From Arion vulgaris (lineage: Eukaryota > Mollusca > Gastropoda > Stylommatophora > Arionidae): DNA of 64,000 bases. Positions 20,125-30,648 of the stretch are shown piece by piece (position 1 is the first letter of the stretch; every line of letters begins with the position of its first letter). The notes under the pieces were generated by a model that saw only the letters and a program-made list of their open reading frames with translations, was not told where the DNA came from and did not search any database. The translations under genes and the position numbers were made by a program. Location: assembly GCA_020796225.1 (NCBI GenBank), contig CM036755.1:11737994-11801993 (forward strand), in the 5' to 3' direction.

Positions 20125-23036
20125 GTTAGATCAGCTAGATCTGTGTCGACGACTTACTTCCACAGTTTTGTTGTTTGCAGATATATATCGGCTAGATCTG
20201 TCTCGACGACTTACTTCCACAGTTTTGTTGTTTGCAGATATATATCGGCTAGATCTGTCTCGACGACTTACCTCCACAGTTTTGTTGGTTGCAGATATAT
20301 ATCGGCTAGATCTGTCTCGACGACTTACTTCCACAGTTTTGTTGGTTGCAGATATATATCGGCTAGATCTGTCTCGACGACTTACTTCCACAGTTTTGTT
20401 GGTTGCAGATATATATCGGCTAGATCTGTCTCGACGACTTACCTCCACAGTTTTGTTGTTTGCAGATATATATCGGCTAGATCTGTCTCGACGACTTACT
20501 TCCACAGTTTTGTTGGTTGCAGATATATATCGGCTAGATCTGTCTCGACGACTTACTTCCACAGTTTTGTTGGTTGCAGATATATATCGGCTAGATCTGT
20601 CTCGACGACTTACTTCCACAGTTTTGTTGTTTGCAGATATATATCGGCTAGATCTGTCTCGACGACTTACTTCCACAGTTTTGTTGGTTGCAGATATATA
20701 TCGGCTAGATCTGTCTCGACGACTTACCTCCACAGTTTTGTTGTTTGCAGATATATATCGGCTAGATCTGTCTCGACGACTTACTTCCACAGTTTTGTTG
20801 TTTGCAGATATATATCGGCTAGATCTGTCTCGACGACTTACTTCCACAGTTTTGTTGTTTGCAGATATATATCGGCTAGATCTGTCTCGACGACTTACTT
20901 CCACAGTTTTGTTGGTTGCAGATATATATCGGCTAGATCTGTCCCGACGACTTACTTCCACAGTTTTGTTGTTTGCAGATATATATCGGCTAGATCTGTC
21001 TCGACGACTTACTTCCACAGTTTTGTTGTTTGCAGATATATATCGGCTAGATCTGTCTCGACGACTTACCTCCACAGTTTTGTTGGTTGCAGATATATAT
21101 CGGCTAGATCTGTCTCGACGACTTACTTCCACAGTTTTGTTGTTTGCAGATATATATCGGCTAGATCTGTCTCGACGACTTACTTCCACAGTTTTGTTGG
21201 TTGCAGATATATATCGGCTAGATCTGTCCCGACGACTTACTTCCACAGTTTTGTTGTTTGCAGATATATATCGGCTAGATCTGTCTCGACGACTTACCTC
21301 CACAGTTTTGTTGTTTGCAGATATATATCGGCTAGATCTGTCTCGACGACTTACTTCCACAGTTTTGTTGTTTGCAGATATATATCGGCTAGATCTGTCT
21401 CGACGACTTACCTCCACAGTTTTGTTGTTTGCAGATATATATCGGCTAGATCTGTCTCGACGACTTACTTCCACAGTTTTGTTGGTTGCAGATATATATC
21501 GGCTAGATCTGTCTCGACGACTTACCTCCACAGTTTTGTTGTTTGCAGATATATATCGGCTAGATCTGTCTCGACGACTTACCTCCACAGTTTTGTTGGT
21601 TGCAGATATATATCGGCTAGATCTGTCTCGACGACTTACCTCCACAGTTTTGTTGTTTGCAGATATATATCGGCTAGATCTGTCTCGACGACTTACTTCC
21701 ACAGTTTTGTTGTTTGCAGATATATATCGGCTAGATCTGTCTCGACGACTTACTTCCACAGTTTTGTTGGTTGCAGATATATATCGGCTAGATCTGTCTC
21801 GACGACTTACCTCCACAGTTTTGTTGTTTGCAGATATATATCGGCTAGATCTGTCTCGACGACTTACTTCCACAGTTTTGTTGTTTGCAGATATATATCG
21901 GCTAGATCTGTCTCGACGACTTACTTCCACAGTTTTGTTGTTTGCAGATATATATCGGCTAGATCTGTCTCGACGACTTACCTCCACAGTTTTGTTGTTT
22001 GCAGATATATATCGGCTAGATCTGTCTCGACGACTTACTTCCACAGTTTTGTTGGTTGCAGATATATATCGGCTAGATCTGTCCCGACGACTTACTTCCA
22101 CAGTTTTGTTGTTTGCAGATATATATCGGCTAGATCTGTCTCGACGACTTACTTCCACAGTTTTGTTGTTTGCAGATATATATCGGCTAGATCTGTCTCG
22201 ACGACTTACCTCCACAGTTTTGTTGGTTGCAGATATATATCGGCTAGATCTGTCTCGACGACACGACTTACTTCCACAGTTTTGTTGTTTGCAGATATAT
22301 ATCGGCTAGATCTGTCTCGACGACTTACTTCCACAGTTTTGTTGGTTGCAGATATATATCGGCTAGATCTGTCCCGACGACTTACCTCCACAGTTTTGTT
22401 GTTTGCAGATATATATCGGCTAGATCTGTCTCGACGACTTACCTCCACAGTTTTGTTGTTTGCAGATATATATCGGCTAGATCTGTCTCGACGACTTACT
22501 TCCACAGTTTTGTTGTTTGCAGATATATATCGGCTAGATCTGTCTCGACGACTTACCTCCACAGTTTTGTTGTTTGCAGATATATATCGGCTAGATCTGT
22601 CTCGACGACTTACTTCCACAGTTTTGTTGGTTGCAGATATATATCGGCTAGATCTGTCTCGACGACTTACCTCCACAGTTTTGTTGTTTGCAGATATATA
22701 TCGGCTAGATCTGTCTCGACGACTTACTTCCACAGTTTTGTTGGTTGCAGATATATATCGGCTAGATCTGTCTCGACGACTTACTTCCACAGTTTTGTTG
22801 TTTGCAGATATATATCGGCTAGATCTGTCTCGACGACTTACCTCCACAGTTTTGTTGTTTGCAGATATATATCGGCTAGATCTGTCTCGACGACTTACTT
22901 CCACAGTTTTGTTGGTTGCAGATATATATCGGCTAGATCTGTCTCGACGACTTACTTCCACAGTTTTGTTGTTTGCAGATATATATCGGCTAGATCTGTC
23001 TCGACGACTTACCTCCACAGTTTTGTTGTTTGCAGA
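20125..23036. repeat. 57-bp minisatellite, about 51 units
   Basis: Unit: tcggctagatctgtctcgac, gacttacttccacagttttg, ttgtttgcagatatata. Units are almost identical except three sites: t/c in tactt/tacct, t/g in tgtttg/tggttg, and t/c in gtctc/gtccc. A single 5-base insertion (acacg) at about 22263 shifts the frame. Because 57 is 19 codons and the unit lacks stops in several frames, open frames of 690-980 codons exist on both strands. They carry no family signature, so I treat them as fortuitous. Confidence 0.95.
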
Positions 23037-23044
23037 TATACATC

Positions 23045-23466
23045 AGCTACAACTTTTGTTGTTTGCAAATATTTAGATACAACTTTTGTTGGTTGCAAAT
23101 ATTGAAATAAAACTTTTGTTTGCAAATATTTAGATGAAACTTTTGTTGTTTGCAAATATTTAGATAAAACTTGTGTTGGTTGCAAATATTTAGATAAAAC
23201 TTGTGTTGGTTGCAAATATTTAGATAAAACTTGTGTTGGTTGCAAATATTTAGATGAAACTTTTGTTGTTTGCAAATATTTAAATACAACTTTTGTTGGT
23301 TGCAAATATTGAAATAAAACTTTTGTTTGCAAATATTTAGATGAAACTTTTGTTGTTTGCAAAAATATAGTTAAAACTTTTGTTGGTTGCAAGTATTTAG
23401 ATAAAACTTGTGTTGGTTGCAAATATTTAGATAAAACTTTTGTTGTTTGCAAATATTTAGATAAAC
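23045..23466. repeat. About 30-bp minisatellite derived from the 57-bp unit
   Basis: Units such as acttttgttgtttgcaaatatttagat. The core ttttgttgtttgca is shared with the 57-bp unit on its left, so this is a diverged, shortened continuation with irregular unit lengths. Confidence 0.8.
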
Positions 23467-23474
23467 TTTTCTCT

Positions 23475-24425
23475 TTGAACAAACTTATCGTCAATACTCC
23501 AACACCACCTGTGGTTTTGTGTGCAGAGGTGGTGGAGCGATCTCAGTCTATGAAATACCTGGAGTTGCGGTTTGATCGTAGTCTACCTTTTACGGAACAC
23601 ATAGCTCATGTGATAATGAAGGCGAGGAAAGGTTTGACTGCGATGAGGGTAATGGCTGCGGTAAATTGTGGCAGCGCCATCTTTGTCTCTTATATCAGGG
23701 TCTGGCCCTCTCTGTGATTGAGTATGCTCTGGCGATTCTAACTCTCAGTCATAGTCAGATGGAACGACTCGAACGTCGTGCAGGGCGAGGCACTATCTTC
23801 TTGACTATCCTACTATGGAATATAGAACATTGATGAGACGTGCAGTGCATATCTTCGAGTCAATGCTGACACACAACATACTCTGCACATGGAAATAAAG
23901 AGACAAAAAGGAAATAGATTAAAAAGAGGAACATATTGGATGGGTCAGGCCGAGGACTATAGTCAACAGGTGTGTTCACTTGAAGACATTGAACCTGATG
24001 AAGGATGGATACCAATGCCAACAGCAATCAATACATCATTTTCAGTATGCATCAGACTTGATAAAGAATGCAGACAAGACAACCTATTGGTCGTGGAGGC
24101 AGAAGTTCAGACATTAATTTCTGAGAACTCATCTGAGAATGTTGTAATCATTTATACAGATAGTTCGGTGATTCGACATGTGCGGAGCTCGTGGGCTTTC
24201 ACTGCTCAGGTCAGAGGGATGTTGTGAAGGAAGACAGTGGTGGTTTCCGGGACTACGAGCAGTCTCACTATGGAACTTATGGCAGTAACTAAGGCGAAGG
24301 TCTGGCTGGAATCACAGACTTTTATCCATGCATGTTTTCTCAATGACTCAACGAGTATGCTCAGGAAGATTATCCATGCATGTTTTCTCAATGACTCAAC
24401 GAGTATGCTCAGGAAGATTATCGCC
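23475..24425 (+). mobile_element. LINE-H RT end and RNase H domain
   Basis: Reads ERSQSMKYLELRFDRSLPFT (about 23535), LTLSHSQMERLERR (about 23740), then 23889-24227 with WMGQAEDYSQQVCSLEDIEP and the RNase H start VVIIYTDSSVIRHV (normal motif TDGS; Gly is Ser here). In another frame SSLTMELMAVTKAKVWLES supplies the catalytic Glu, and HACFLNDSTSML the next Asp. At least two frameshifts. A 48-base segment (atccatgcatgttttctcaa onward) is duplicated at 24318-24420. Confidence 0.8.
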
Positions 24426-24690
24426 CGTGTGGTGACAGGACCTGCAAGGGAAGCAAAGAATAGTACCACTGCAACCTACAATGCATGTCGTAAGAGGCAA
24501 CTGATGTAGGCCCTAGGAAGCTACCATAATTTATAAAAAGCAGCGCAGAAATCGGATGTGCTGGCCTACTTGTAGGCGCATAACTGACACAACGTACACT
24601 CTCTCTTAGGCTCAGATCACATACGAATCACACAAAGTGGTTAACAAGTGGTTGATATGGAGCGTTAGAAGAAGAAGAAGAATACATTTG
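24423..24690 (+). mobile_element. SINE-E, near-complete
   Basis: Inserted into the LINE-H copy. Head cgcccgtgtggtgacagg, then caaagaatagtaccactgc, gcatgtcgtaagagg, cgtacactctctcttaggct. End caagtggttgatatggagcg followed by (gaa)n. The 3' end resembles the end of the L6 LINE copy at 36950-37248. Confidence 0.8.
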
Positions 24691-24699
24691 AAACAAGAA

Positions 24700-25697
24700 G
24701 GGTAATACATTGACAAGAAATGGAAGAAATACAATTGAGGATGAAATGTAGAGATTATATCTAATATGAAATACTGCGTTGAATGCAACAAATAAGATTG
24801 GGAGTCCTTGTATAAACTACAGATGTCACATACCATGACAAGAATTAATGTCTTTATTATGTAAGAACATGGGACATATATCACATAAGTCAACTAACAA
24901 CAATACATCTTCTGAAGACGTCCTCTTGTCATGGGGCAACATATGGCTACAATATATAGCTACAACATATGGCTACAACATATGGATGTGAGTGTCGATT
25001 GACTGAATGATACGGCCATGATTACTGCACTTTGATACAACCCCCTCCATGAATATAACTGTTACAGAAGAGTTCTCCGTATATCATGAACAAACAAGAG
25101 AACATTTAGATGTATCCAAAAAGAACTCAAAATCAAAGAAAACTAGCTAGTCTATGGACAGAGGTATGTCATCAATGCGGTACGTTCTCAATTATGTGAT
25201 ATAAGCGAGTCTCAGACACTGAAACGTGTACGAGAATTAGGAGTTCAGTTTGGAAATGCCAGACATTGTCGTCTACGTGGTAGAGAGAGAAGATATATTA
25301 ATCAAAATCTCATGGGTACGGTGAGCAAATGGATGGCTGTTGTGATATCTGCTGCACTGAAGGACAGAGCACGAATAGAAATGCCCAATGTGCCATGACG
25401 TCGATGGCATAACATAACATTAAACACATCCTGCAGTCATGTCCATCATAGATACACCAACGAAACGAAACATGGTCTTATGAACGAAGCTTACAGAGCT
25501 AGCTATGGGGAACTCTCGAGGAACTCCAATTAACATGCAGCTTCGTAGAGGCAGCTCATCTCATGGTTTAGACAAGCATACTTCTTCTTCATGAACGAAG
25601 CTTACAGAGCAAGCTATGGGGTACTCTCGAGGAACTCCAATTAACATGCAGCTTCGTAGAGGCAGCCCATCTCATGGTTTAGACAAGCATACTTCTT
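24700..25697. other. Unclassified repeat-like DNA with a 111-bp tandem duplication
   Basis: The 24700-25060 part shows no motif. 25060-25470 has scattered LINE-like words but no readable domain. Two copies of a 111-bp unit start at 25480 and 25591 (atgaacgaagcttacagagc) and end in cttcttctt. I cannot name the parent element. Confidence 0.5.
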
Positions 25698-25985
25698 CTT
25701 CTACTTCTTATTCTTCGAACGCTCCATATCGACCACACTGTGTGATTTGTATGTGATCTGAGCCTAAGAGCGATTCTACGTTGTGCCAGTTATACGCCTA
25801 CACGAAGGCCAACAAATCCGATTTCTGCGATGCTTTTTATTTACTAGGGTAGCTTCTCTGGGTCCTACACCAGTCGCCTCTTACGACATGCCTTGTATGT
25901 CGCAGTGGTACTATTCTTTGCTTCCATTGCGGGCCCCGGCACCACAGGGCGAGATGAGCACACGAAACCGAACGCAAAGAAGAAG
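25698..25985 (-). mobile_element. SINE-E, minus strand
   Basis: Starts with the (ctt)n tail, then gaacgctccatatcgaccac, ttgtatgtgatctgagccta, cttacgacatgccttgtatg, and ends with the head in reverse (gggccccggcaccacagggc). It lies just upstream of the dehydrogenase gene. Confidence 0.8.
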
Positions 25986-26021
25986 AAGATACCATTAAAC
26001 TTTATTGATAACTACAAGAGC

Positions 26022-26110
26022 TCTTGTTTCAGTAGTGACCAAGGTTAACTTATTCTTCCATCCTTGTTTCAGTAGTGACCAAGGTTAACTTATTCTTCCA
26101 TCCTTGTTTT
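26022..26110. repeat. 40-bp duplication next to a splice acceptor
   Basis: Two copies of cttgtttcagtagtgaccaa plus ggttaacttattcttccatc, and the start of a third that runs into the acceptor tttttcatttcag at 26113-26125. Confidence 0.8.
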
Positions 26111-26171
26111 GATTTTTCATTTCAGATCCACAAATCACCATCACAAGAACTAATCACAAGATTTGGTAACA

Positions 26172-26315
26172 ATGTCCTCAAATGACTCACACGTCAATGG
26201 TCAAATTGCTACACATAAGGTAGAGCCACAAGGTATTGGACACATTCTTGTTACAGGCGGTGCAGGCTATATCGGATCAACACTTGTGCCCATGTTGCTG
26301 GAGAAAGGCTTTGAG
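26172..26315 (+). CDS. Extended SDR / NAD-dependent epimerase-dehydratase, first coding exon
   Basis: Codes for residues 1-48 of a 332-residue protein. ATG at 26172 is the first in frame after an apparent acceptor (tttcatttcag, ending 26125), so an upstream non-coding exon is likely. A hydrophilic 23-residue lead is followed by the Rossmann strand and glycine-rich NAD motif ILVTGGAGYIGS (T28 to S36). The exon stops after codon GAG (26313-26315) at a GTTGTT donor, phase 0. Continuing past the donor gives a stop within 16 codons, which supports splicing. The next coding exon is at 30649. The donor is weaker than consensus. Confidence 0.85.
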
Positions 26316-26441
26316 GTTGTTATTTATTTTGTTGAAAGTTTGAGATTGTTGTTAATTTTATAATTTACTTGTGTGTTACCGGGGCTCGCAAGGGGAGCAA
26401 AGAATAAATAACAATGCGACATACAAGGCATGTCGTAAGAG

Positions 26442-26690
26442 GTGACTCTGTGGTTAAGTGGTTAAACCCTTGCCTTGCGAGTCGAAGGTTGTGTGTTTGA
26501 ATCTGGATCGCGCCGTTCTGTACACGAGTGCTTTTTTCCCAGAGACCCCTAGGATTTCTGCGGGAGTTACGGAGTTCGTGCTTTGTGCAATACTCTCGGC
26601 AGGTGGCGCACCATTTCTGCGGAGAGGGACCAAGCCATATGGGATAAAACCCGGTGTAACAAAGTCAACCCTTCGGTTTTAACATCCCCT
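26442..26690 (+). mobile_element. SINE-A nested in SINE-E
   Basis: Matches 16312-16557 along its length: head ctgtggttaagtggttaaac, diverged B box gtgtttgaatctgg, ctctcggcaggtggcgcacc, gccatatgggataaaaccc. More substitutions than the 16.3 kb copy, especially in the B box, so probably silent. Confidence 0.85.
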
Positions 26691-26775
26691 TTAAACCCCT
26701 AGTAAATAAAAAGCGTCGCAGAAATCGGATGTGCTGGCTTACTTGTAGGTGCATAACTAGCACAACGTACAATCA

Positions 26776-27322
26776 CTCTTAGACTCAGATCACATAGAGA
26801 TCACGTAGAGTGGTTGAGACTCAGATCACATAGAGATCACGTAGAGTGGTTGAGACTCAGATCACATAGAGATCACGTAGAGTGGTTGAGACTCAGATCA
26901 CATAGAGATCACGTAGAGTGGTTGAGACTCAGATCACATAGAGATCACGTAGAGTGGTTGAGACTCAGATCACATAGAGATCACGTAGAGTGATTGAGAC
27001 TCAGATCACATAGAGATCACGTAGAGTGGTTGAGACTCAGATCACATAGAGATCACGTAGAGTGGTTGAGACTCAGATCACATAGAGATCACGTAGAGTG
27101 GTTGAGACTCAGATCACATAGAGATCACGTAGAGTGGTTGAGACTCAGATCACATAGAGATCACGTAGAGTGGTTGAGACTCAGATCACATAGAGATCAC
27201 GTAGAGTGGTTGAAACTCAGATCACATAGAGATCACGTAGAGTGGTTGAGACTCAGATCACATAGAGATCACGTAGAGTGGTTGAGACTCAGATCACATA
27301 GAGATCACGTAGAGTGGTTGAG
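26776..27322. repeat. 36-bp minisatellite, about 15 units, inside SINE-E
   Basis: Unit gactcagatcacatagagat plus cacgtagagtggttga. Other SINE-E copies carry this segment once (ctcagatcacatacgaatca...gtggtt at about 24612), so the array was made from the SINE itself. Units are nearly identical, so it is young. Confidence 0.95.
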
Positions 27323-27414
27323 CAAATGGTTGATATGAAGCGTTTGAAGAAGAAGAATAAGAAGAAGAAGATGCATAATTGTTTCAGTTTTCAGCAAACT
27401 AGTAGCGTAGAAGT

Positions 27415-27775
27415 TAGGTACTCGTCTCTCGTGGCTAAAGTACTTGCCTCTTGTTAGGTACTCGTCTCTCGTGGCTAAAGTACTTGCCTCTTGTTAGGTA
27501 CTCGTCTCTCGTGGCTAAAGTACTTGCCTCTTGTTAGGTACTCGTCTCTCGTGGCTAAAGTACTTGCCTCTTGTTAGGTACTCGTCTCTCGTGGCTAAAG
27601 TACTTGCCTCTTGTTAGGTACTCGTCTCTCGTGGCTAAAGTACTTGCCTCTTGTTAGGTACTCGTCTCTCGTGGCTAAAGTACTTGCCTCTTGTTAGGTA
27701 CTCGTCTCTCGTGGCTAAAGTACTTGCCTCTTGTTAGGTACTCGTCTCTCGTGGCTAAAGTACTTGCCTCTTGTG
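27415..27775. repeat. 40-bp minisatellite, nine units, from the SINE-B head
   Basis: Unit gttaggtactcgtctctcgt then ggctaaagtacttgcctctt; units are identical by eye. The unit covers the region between the A and B boxes of the tRNA-like promoter, so the A-to-B spacing is enlarged by over 300 bases. Confidence 0.95.
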
Positions 27776-27837
27776 CCAAAGGTAATCGGTTCGCTCCCTC
27801 GTGAAGCCATCGGGATATTTGTCCAGAGATCTCTGAT

Positions 27838-28515
27838 CTAAGTGTATGTGAGATCGAGTTGCTAGTCATGTCTCAGTGTATGTGAGATCGAGTTGCTAGT
27901 CATATCTCAGTGTATGTGAGATCGAGTTGCTAGTCATGTCTCAGTGTATGTGAGATCGAGTTGCTAGTCATATCTCAGTGTATGTGAGATCGAGTTGCTA
28001 GTCATGTCTCAGTGTATGTGAGATCGAGTTGCTAGTCATATCTCAGTGTATGTGAGATCGAGTTGCTAGTCATGTCTCAGTGTATGTGAGATCGAGTTGC
28101 TAGTCATATCTCAGTGTATGTGAGATCGAGTTCCTAGTCATGTCTCAGTGTATGTGAGATCGAGTTGCTAGTCATATCTCAGTGTATGTGAGATCGAGTT
28201 GCTAGTCATGTCTCAGTGTATGTGAGATCGAGTTGCTAGTCATATCTCAGTGTATGTGAGATCGAGTTGCTAGTCATATCTCAGTGTATGTGAGATCGAG
28301 TTGCTAGTCATATCTCAGTTTATGTGAGATCGAGTTGCTAGTCATATCTCAGTGTATGTGAGATCGAGTTGCTAGTCATATCTCAGTGTATGTGAGATCG
28401 AGTTGCTAGTCATATCTCAGTGTATGTGAGATCGAGTTCCTAGTCATATCTCAGTGTATGTGAGATCGAGTTCCTAGTCATATCTCAGTGTATGTGAGAT
28501 CGAGTTCCTAGTCAT
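27838..28515. repeat. 32-bp minisatellite, about 21 units, from the SINE-B body
   Basis: Unit tcagtgtatgtgagatcgag then ttgctagtcata/g. Left half alternates catg and cata units (64-bp super-unit); right half is nearly all cata. Confidence 0.95.
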
Positions 28516-28849
28516 ATCGGAAACGGTCGATTAAACGTAGATCCCTTGTTCAAGTTGAGCACTTTAAAAAACATTTGACAGTTTAAAATCAAGAAGAACA
28601 GGCTGGTAATTCGCTGCCTAGGCAAAATTTATTAGAAAGCTTTAAATCCTACAAAATATTTCCCCCATCATTTAGATCAGGGACCCTTGCCGGCGCTAAG
28701 AAGTTCGTGCACTGCCGCTGATATATTCCTGTGTAAGAAAGAGATCGGATCACCAATGGTTGTTCACCAAAGTACAATGATGATGGTTCTATCAATCCAA
28801 CATTAATCGGTCTAGCAGTCAAGAGGGACATGCCGAAGTCATCATTTGA

Positions 28850-29310
28850 CTTCAAATTGGATAATGATCTTGCTATAAGCAACTGGGCACCTATTGGTAC
28901 ATCCTGAGCTTAGTAAATTTAGATCTGTATCAGTTATATGAGGACTATCATGATAGCACTCCAGACACATCCATAGGTGCTCCGATCTCCGTCTTAACAA
29001 ATCCAGCGGCCCAACACGGCAGTTCGATGTTGATTAATCAATGTCTTTGCATATTTGGTATGTCGTTCTTTTCGCGCTACATCAATATCAACACCCATCT
29101 CTCTCAATCTGGTCAGCGAGTGACATTCACAACCCTGAAACTCCTCTGTTCGGAAAGTCTCTTTAATGCATTAAGAATGTCATTTCGATCCATTGCAGCT
29201 CACTCTGATATTGTAGCCATGCCAGCCAATTTATCAGCTCGTTCATTACCACTGATTCTTGGGTGTCCCAGGGACAAAAATGAAAGTGATTTGTCTAATC
29301 CCTGTCTGTA
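28850..29310 (-). mobile_element. LINE-H region after RNase H
   Basis: Minus strand shows words of the LINE-H tail: NERADKLA-like codons near 29235, MGVDIDVARKERHTKYAKTL near 29085 and RRSEHLWMCLECYHD near 28960. Frames are broken. It lies in the dehydrogenase intron, opposite to the gene. Confidence 0.6.
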
Positions 29311-30150
29311 ACAGTGTTCAGATCTGTAAAGTTATTTAAGCAATGTAAATCTATCTATATCCTTGTCTGTAACAGTGTTCAGATCTGTAAAGTTATTTAA
29401 GCAATGTAAATCTATCTATATCCTTGTCTGTAACAGTGTTCAGATCTGTAAAGTTATTTAAGCAATGTAAATCTATCTATATCCTTGTCTGTAACAGTGT
29501 TCAGATCTGTAAAGTTATTTAAGCAATGTAAATCTATCTATATCCTTGTCTGTAACAGTGTTCAGATCTGTAAAGTTATTTAAGCAATGTAAATCTATCT
29601 ATATCCTTGTCTGTAACAGTGTTCAGATCTGTAAAGTTATTTAAGCAATGTAAATCTATCTATATCCTTGTCTGTAACAGTGTTCAGATCTGTAAAGTTA
29701 TTTAAGCAATGTAAATCTATCTATATCCTTGTCTGTAACAGTGTTCAGATCTGTAAAGTTATTTAAGCAATGTAAATCTATCTATATCCTTGTCTGTAAC
29801 AGTGTTCAGATCTGTAAAGTTATTTAAGCAGTGTAAATCTATCTATATCCCTGTCTGTAACAGTGTTCAGATCTGTAAAGTTATTTAAGCAGTGTAAATC
29901 TATCTATATCCCTGTCTGTAACAGTGTTCAGATCTGTAAAGTTATTTAAGCAATGTAAATCTATCTATATCCTTGTCTGTAACAGTGTTCAGATCTGTAA
30001 AGTTATTTAAGCAATGTAAATCTATCTATATCCTTGTCTGTAACAGTGTTCAGATCTGTAAAGTTATTTAAGCAATGTAAATCTATCTATATCCTTGTCT
30101 GTAACAGTGTTCAGATCTGTAAAGTTATTTAAGCAATGTAAATCTATGTA
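29308..30150. repeat. 61-bp minisatellite, about 14 units
   Basis: Unit: tgtctgtaacagtgttcaga, tctgtaaagttatttaagca, atgtaaatctatctatatcct. Only two or three variant sites. It continues without a break into the 3' end of the LINE at 30064-30335, whose minus-strand frame runs through the last units. Confidence 0.95.
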
Positions 30151-30335
30151 TATCCTCTTCATGTCCCCATTGAGACATAAGGCTTCTACAAGAGACTTCC
30201 ACTGTTGTCGTTCTGCTGCCTTTCTACCAACCGTCTCCCACGTCAGGCCACACTCCTTCAACTCTCTCTCCACCGTTCTTCTCCACAGGCCCGTGCGGTA
30301 TATTTTCTCAGTATGATGCAAGTCTTCGAAATGCC
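30064..30335 (-). mobile_element. LINE 3' end (L2-like)
   Basis: Minus strand: YRTGLWRRTVERELKECGLT then WETVGRKAAERQQWKSLVEA, LC. This is the conserved end of ORF2 in many non-LTR elements and is close to the L2 copy at 49140-49280 (WRRGLTEELKSAKLTWETIK). The frame stays open into the first units of the 61-bp array. 30335-30600 shows nothing assignable. Confidence 0.8.
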
Positions 30336-30648
30336 GCCCATTAAATCTTTCTTTAAAATAACCTTCAATTGTAATTTTTATTTTGCTGCTTATGCCGCCC
30401 CATTTCGTTCCACCTGACGCGGCCGCCTCTCTGTATCAAATCACGGCACGGCCCTGCTTCTCCATGTTTGAAATCAGTTGCCTGATTGACATAGCTTCCT
30501 GCACACGTTGTAACAATAATATCTCTTGCTTATGTTTCCCTAACATGATGTTTTTATTTAAAGGAATGAGTTGTTATCCCAAAACAGTGTAACTATTCAT
30601 GCTCTATTTTAGATTTTATTGAAACTTATTCTTTGGTATTATTTACAG

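Larger units (their letters stand above)
26366..27355 (+). mobile_element. SINE-E in the dehydrogenase intron, split by SINE-A and a minisatellite
   Basis: Head 26366-26441 (gtgttaccggggctcgcaag, acaaggcatgtcgtaagagg), then the nested SINE-A, then the body (aaataaaaagcgtcgcagaa, about 26703). Then comes the 36-bp array and the tail gtggttgagcaaatggttga plus (gaa)n at 27320-27355. Confidence 0.8.
27400..28800 (+). mobile_element. SINE-B carrying two separate minisatellites
   Basis: Head (agtagcgtagaagttaggta) runs into a 40-bp array, then B-box-like taatcggttcgctccctcg at about 27780 and ccagagatctctgatct. Next is a 32-bp array, then the body cctatttaaac-like part, cgccggcgctaagaagttcg and agaaagagatcggatcacc. 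Both array units are segments that the copy at 35393-35810 has once. Confidence 0.85.

Noticed and set aside
20123..23076. Giant repeat protein genes on both strands
   Set aside because: Both strands are open only because the 57-bp unit is a multiple of three. No signal peptide, domain or sensible start, and the flanks are non-coding.
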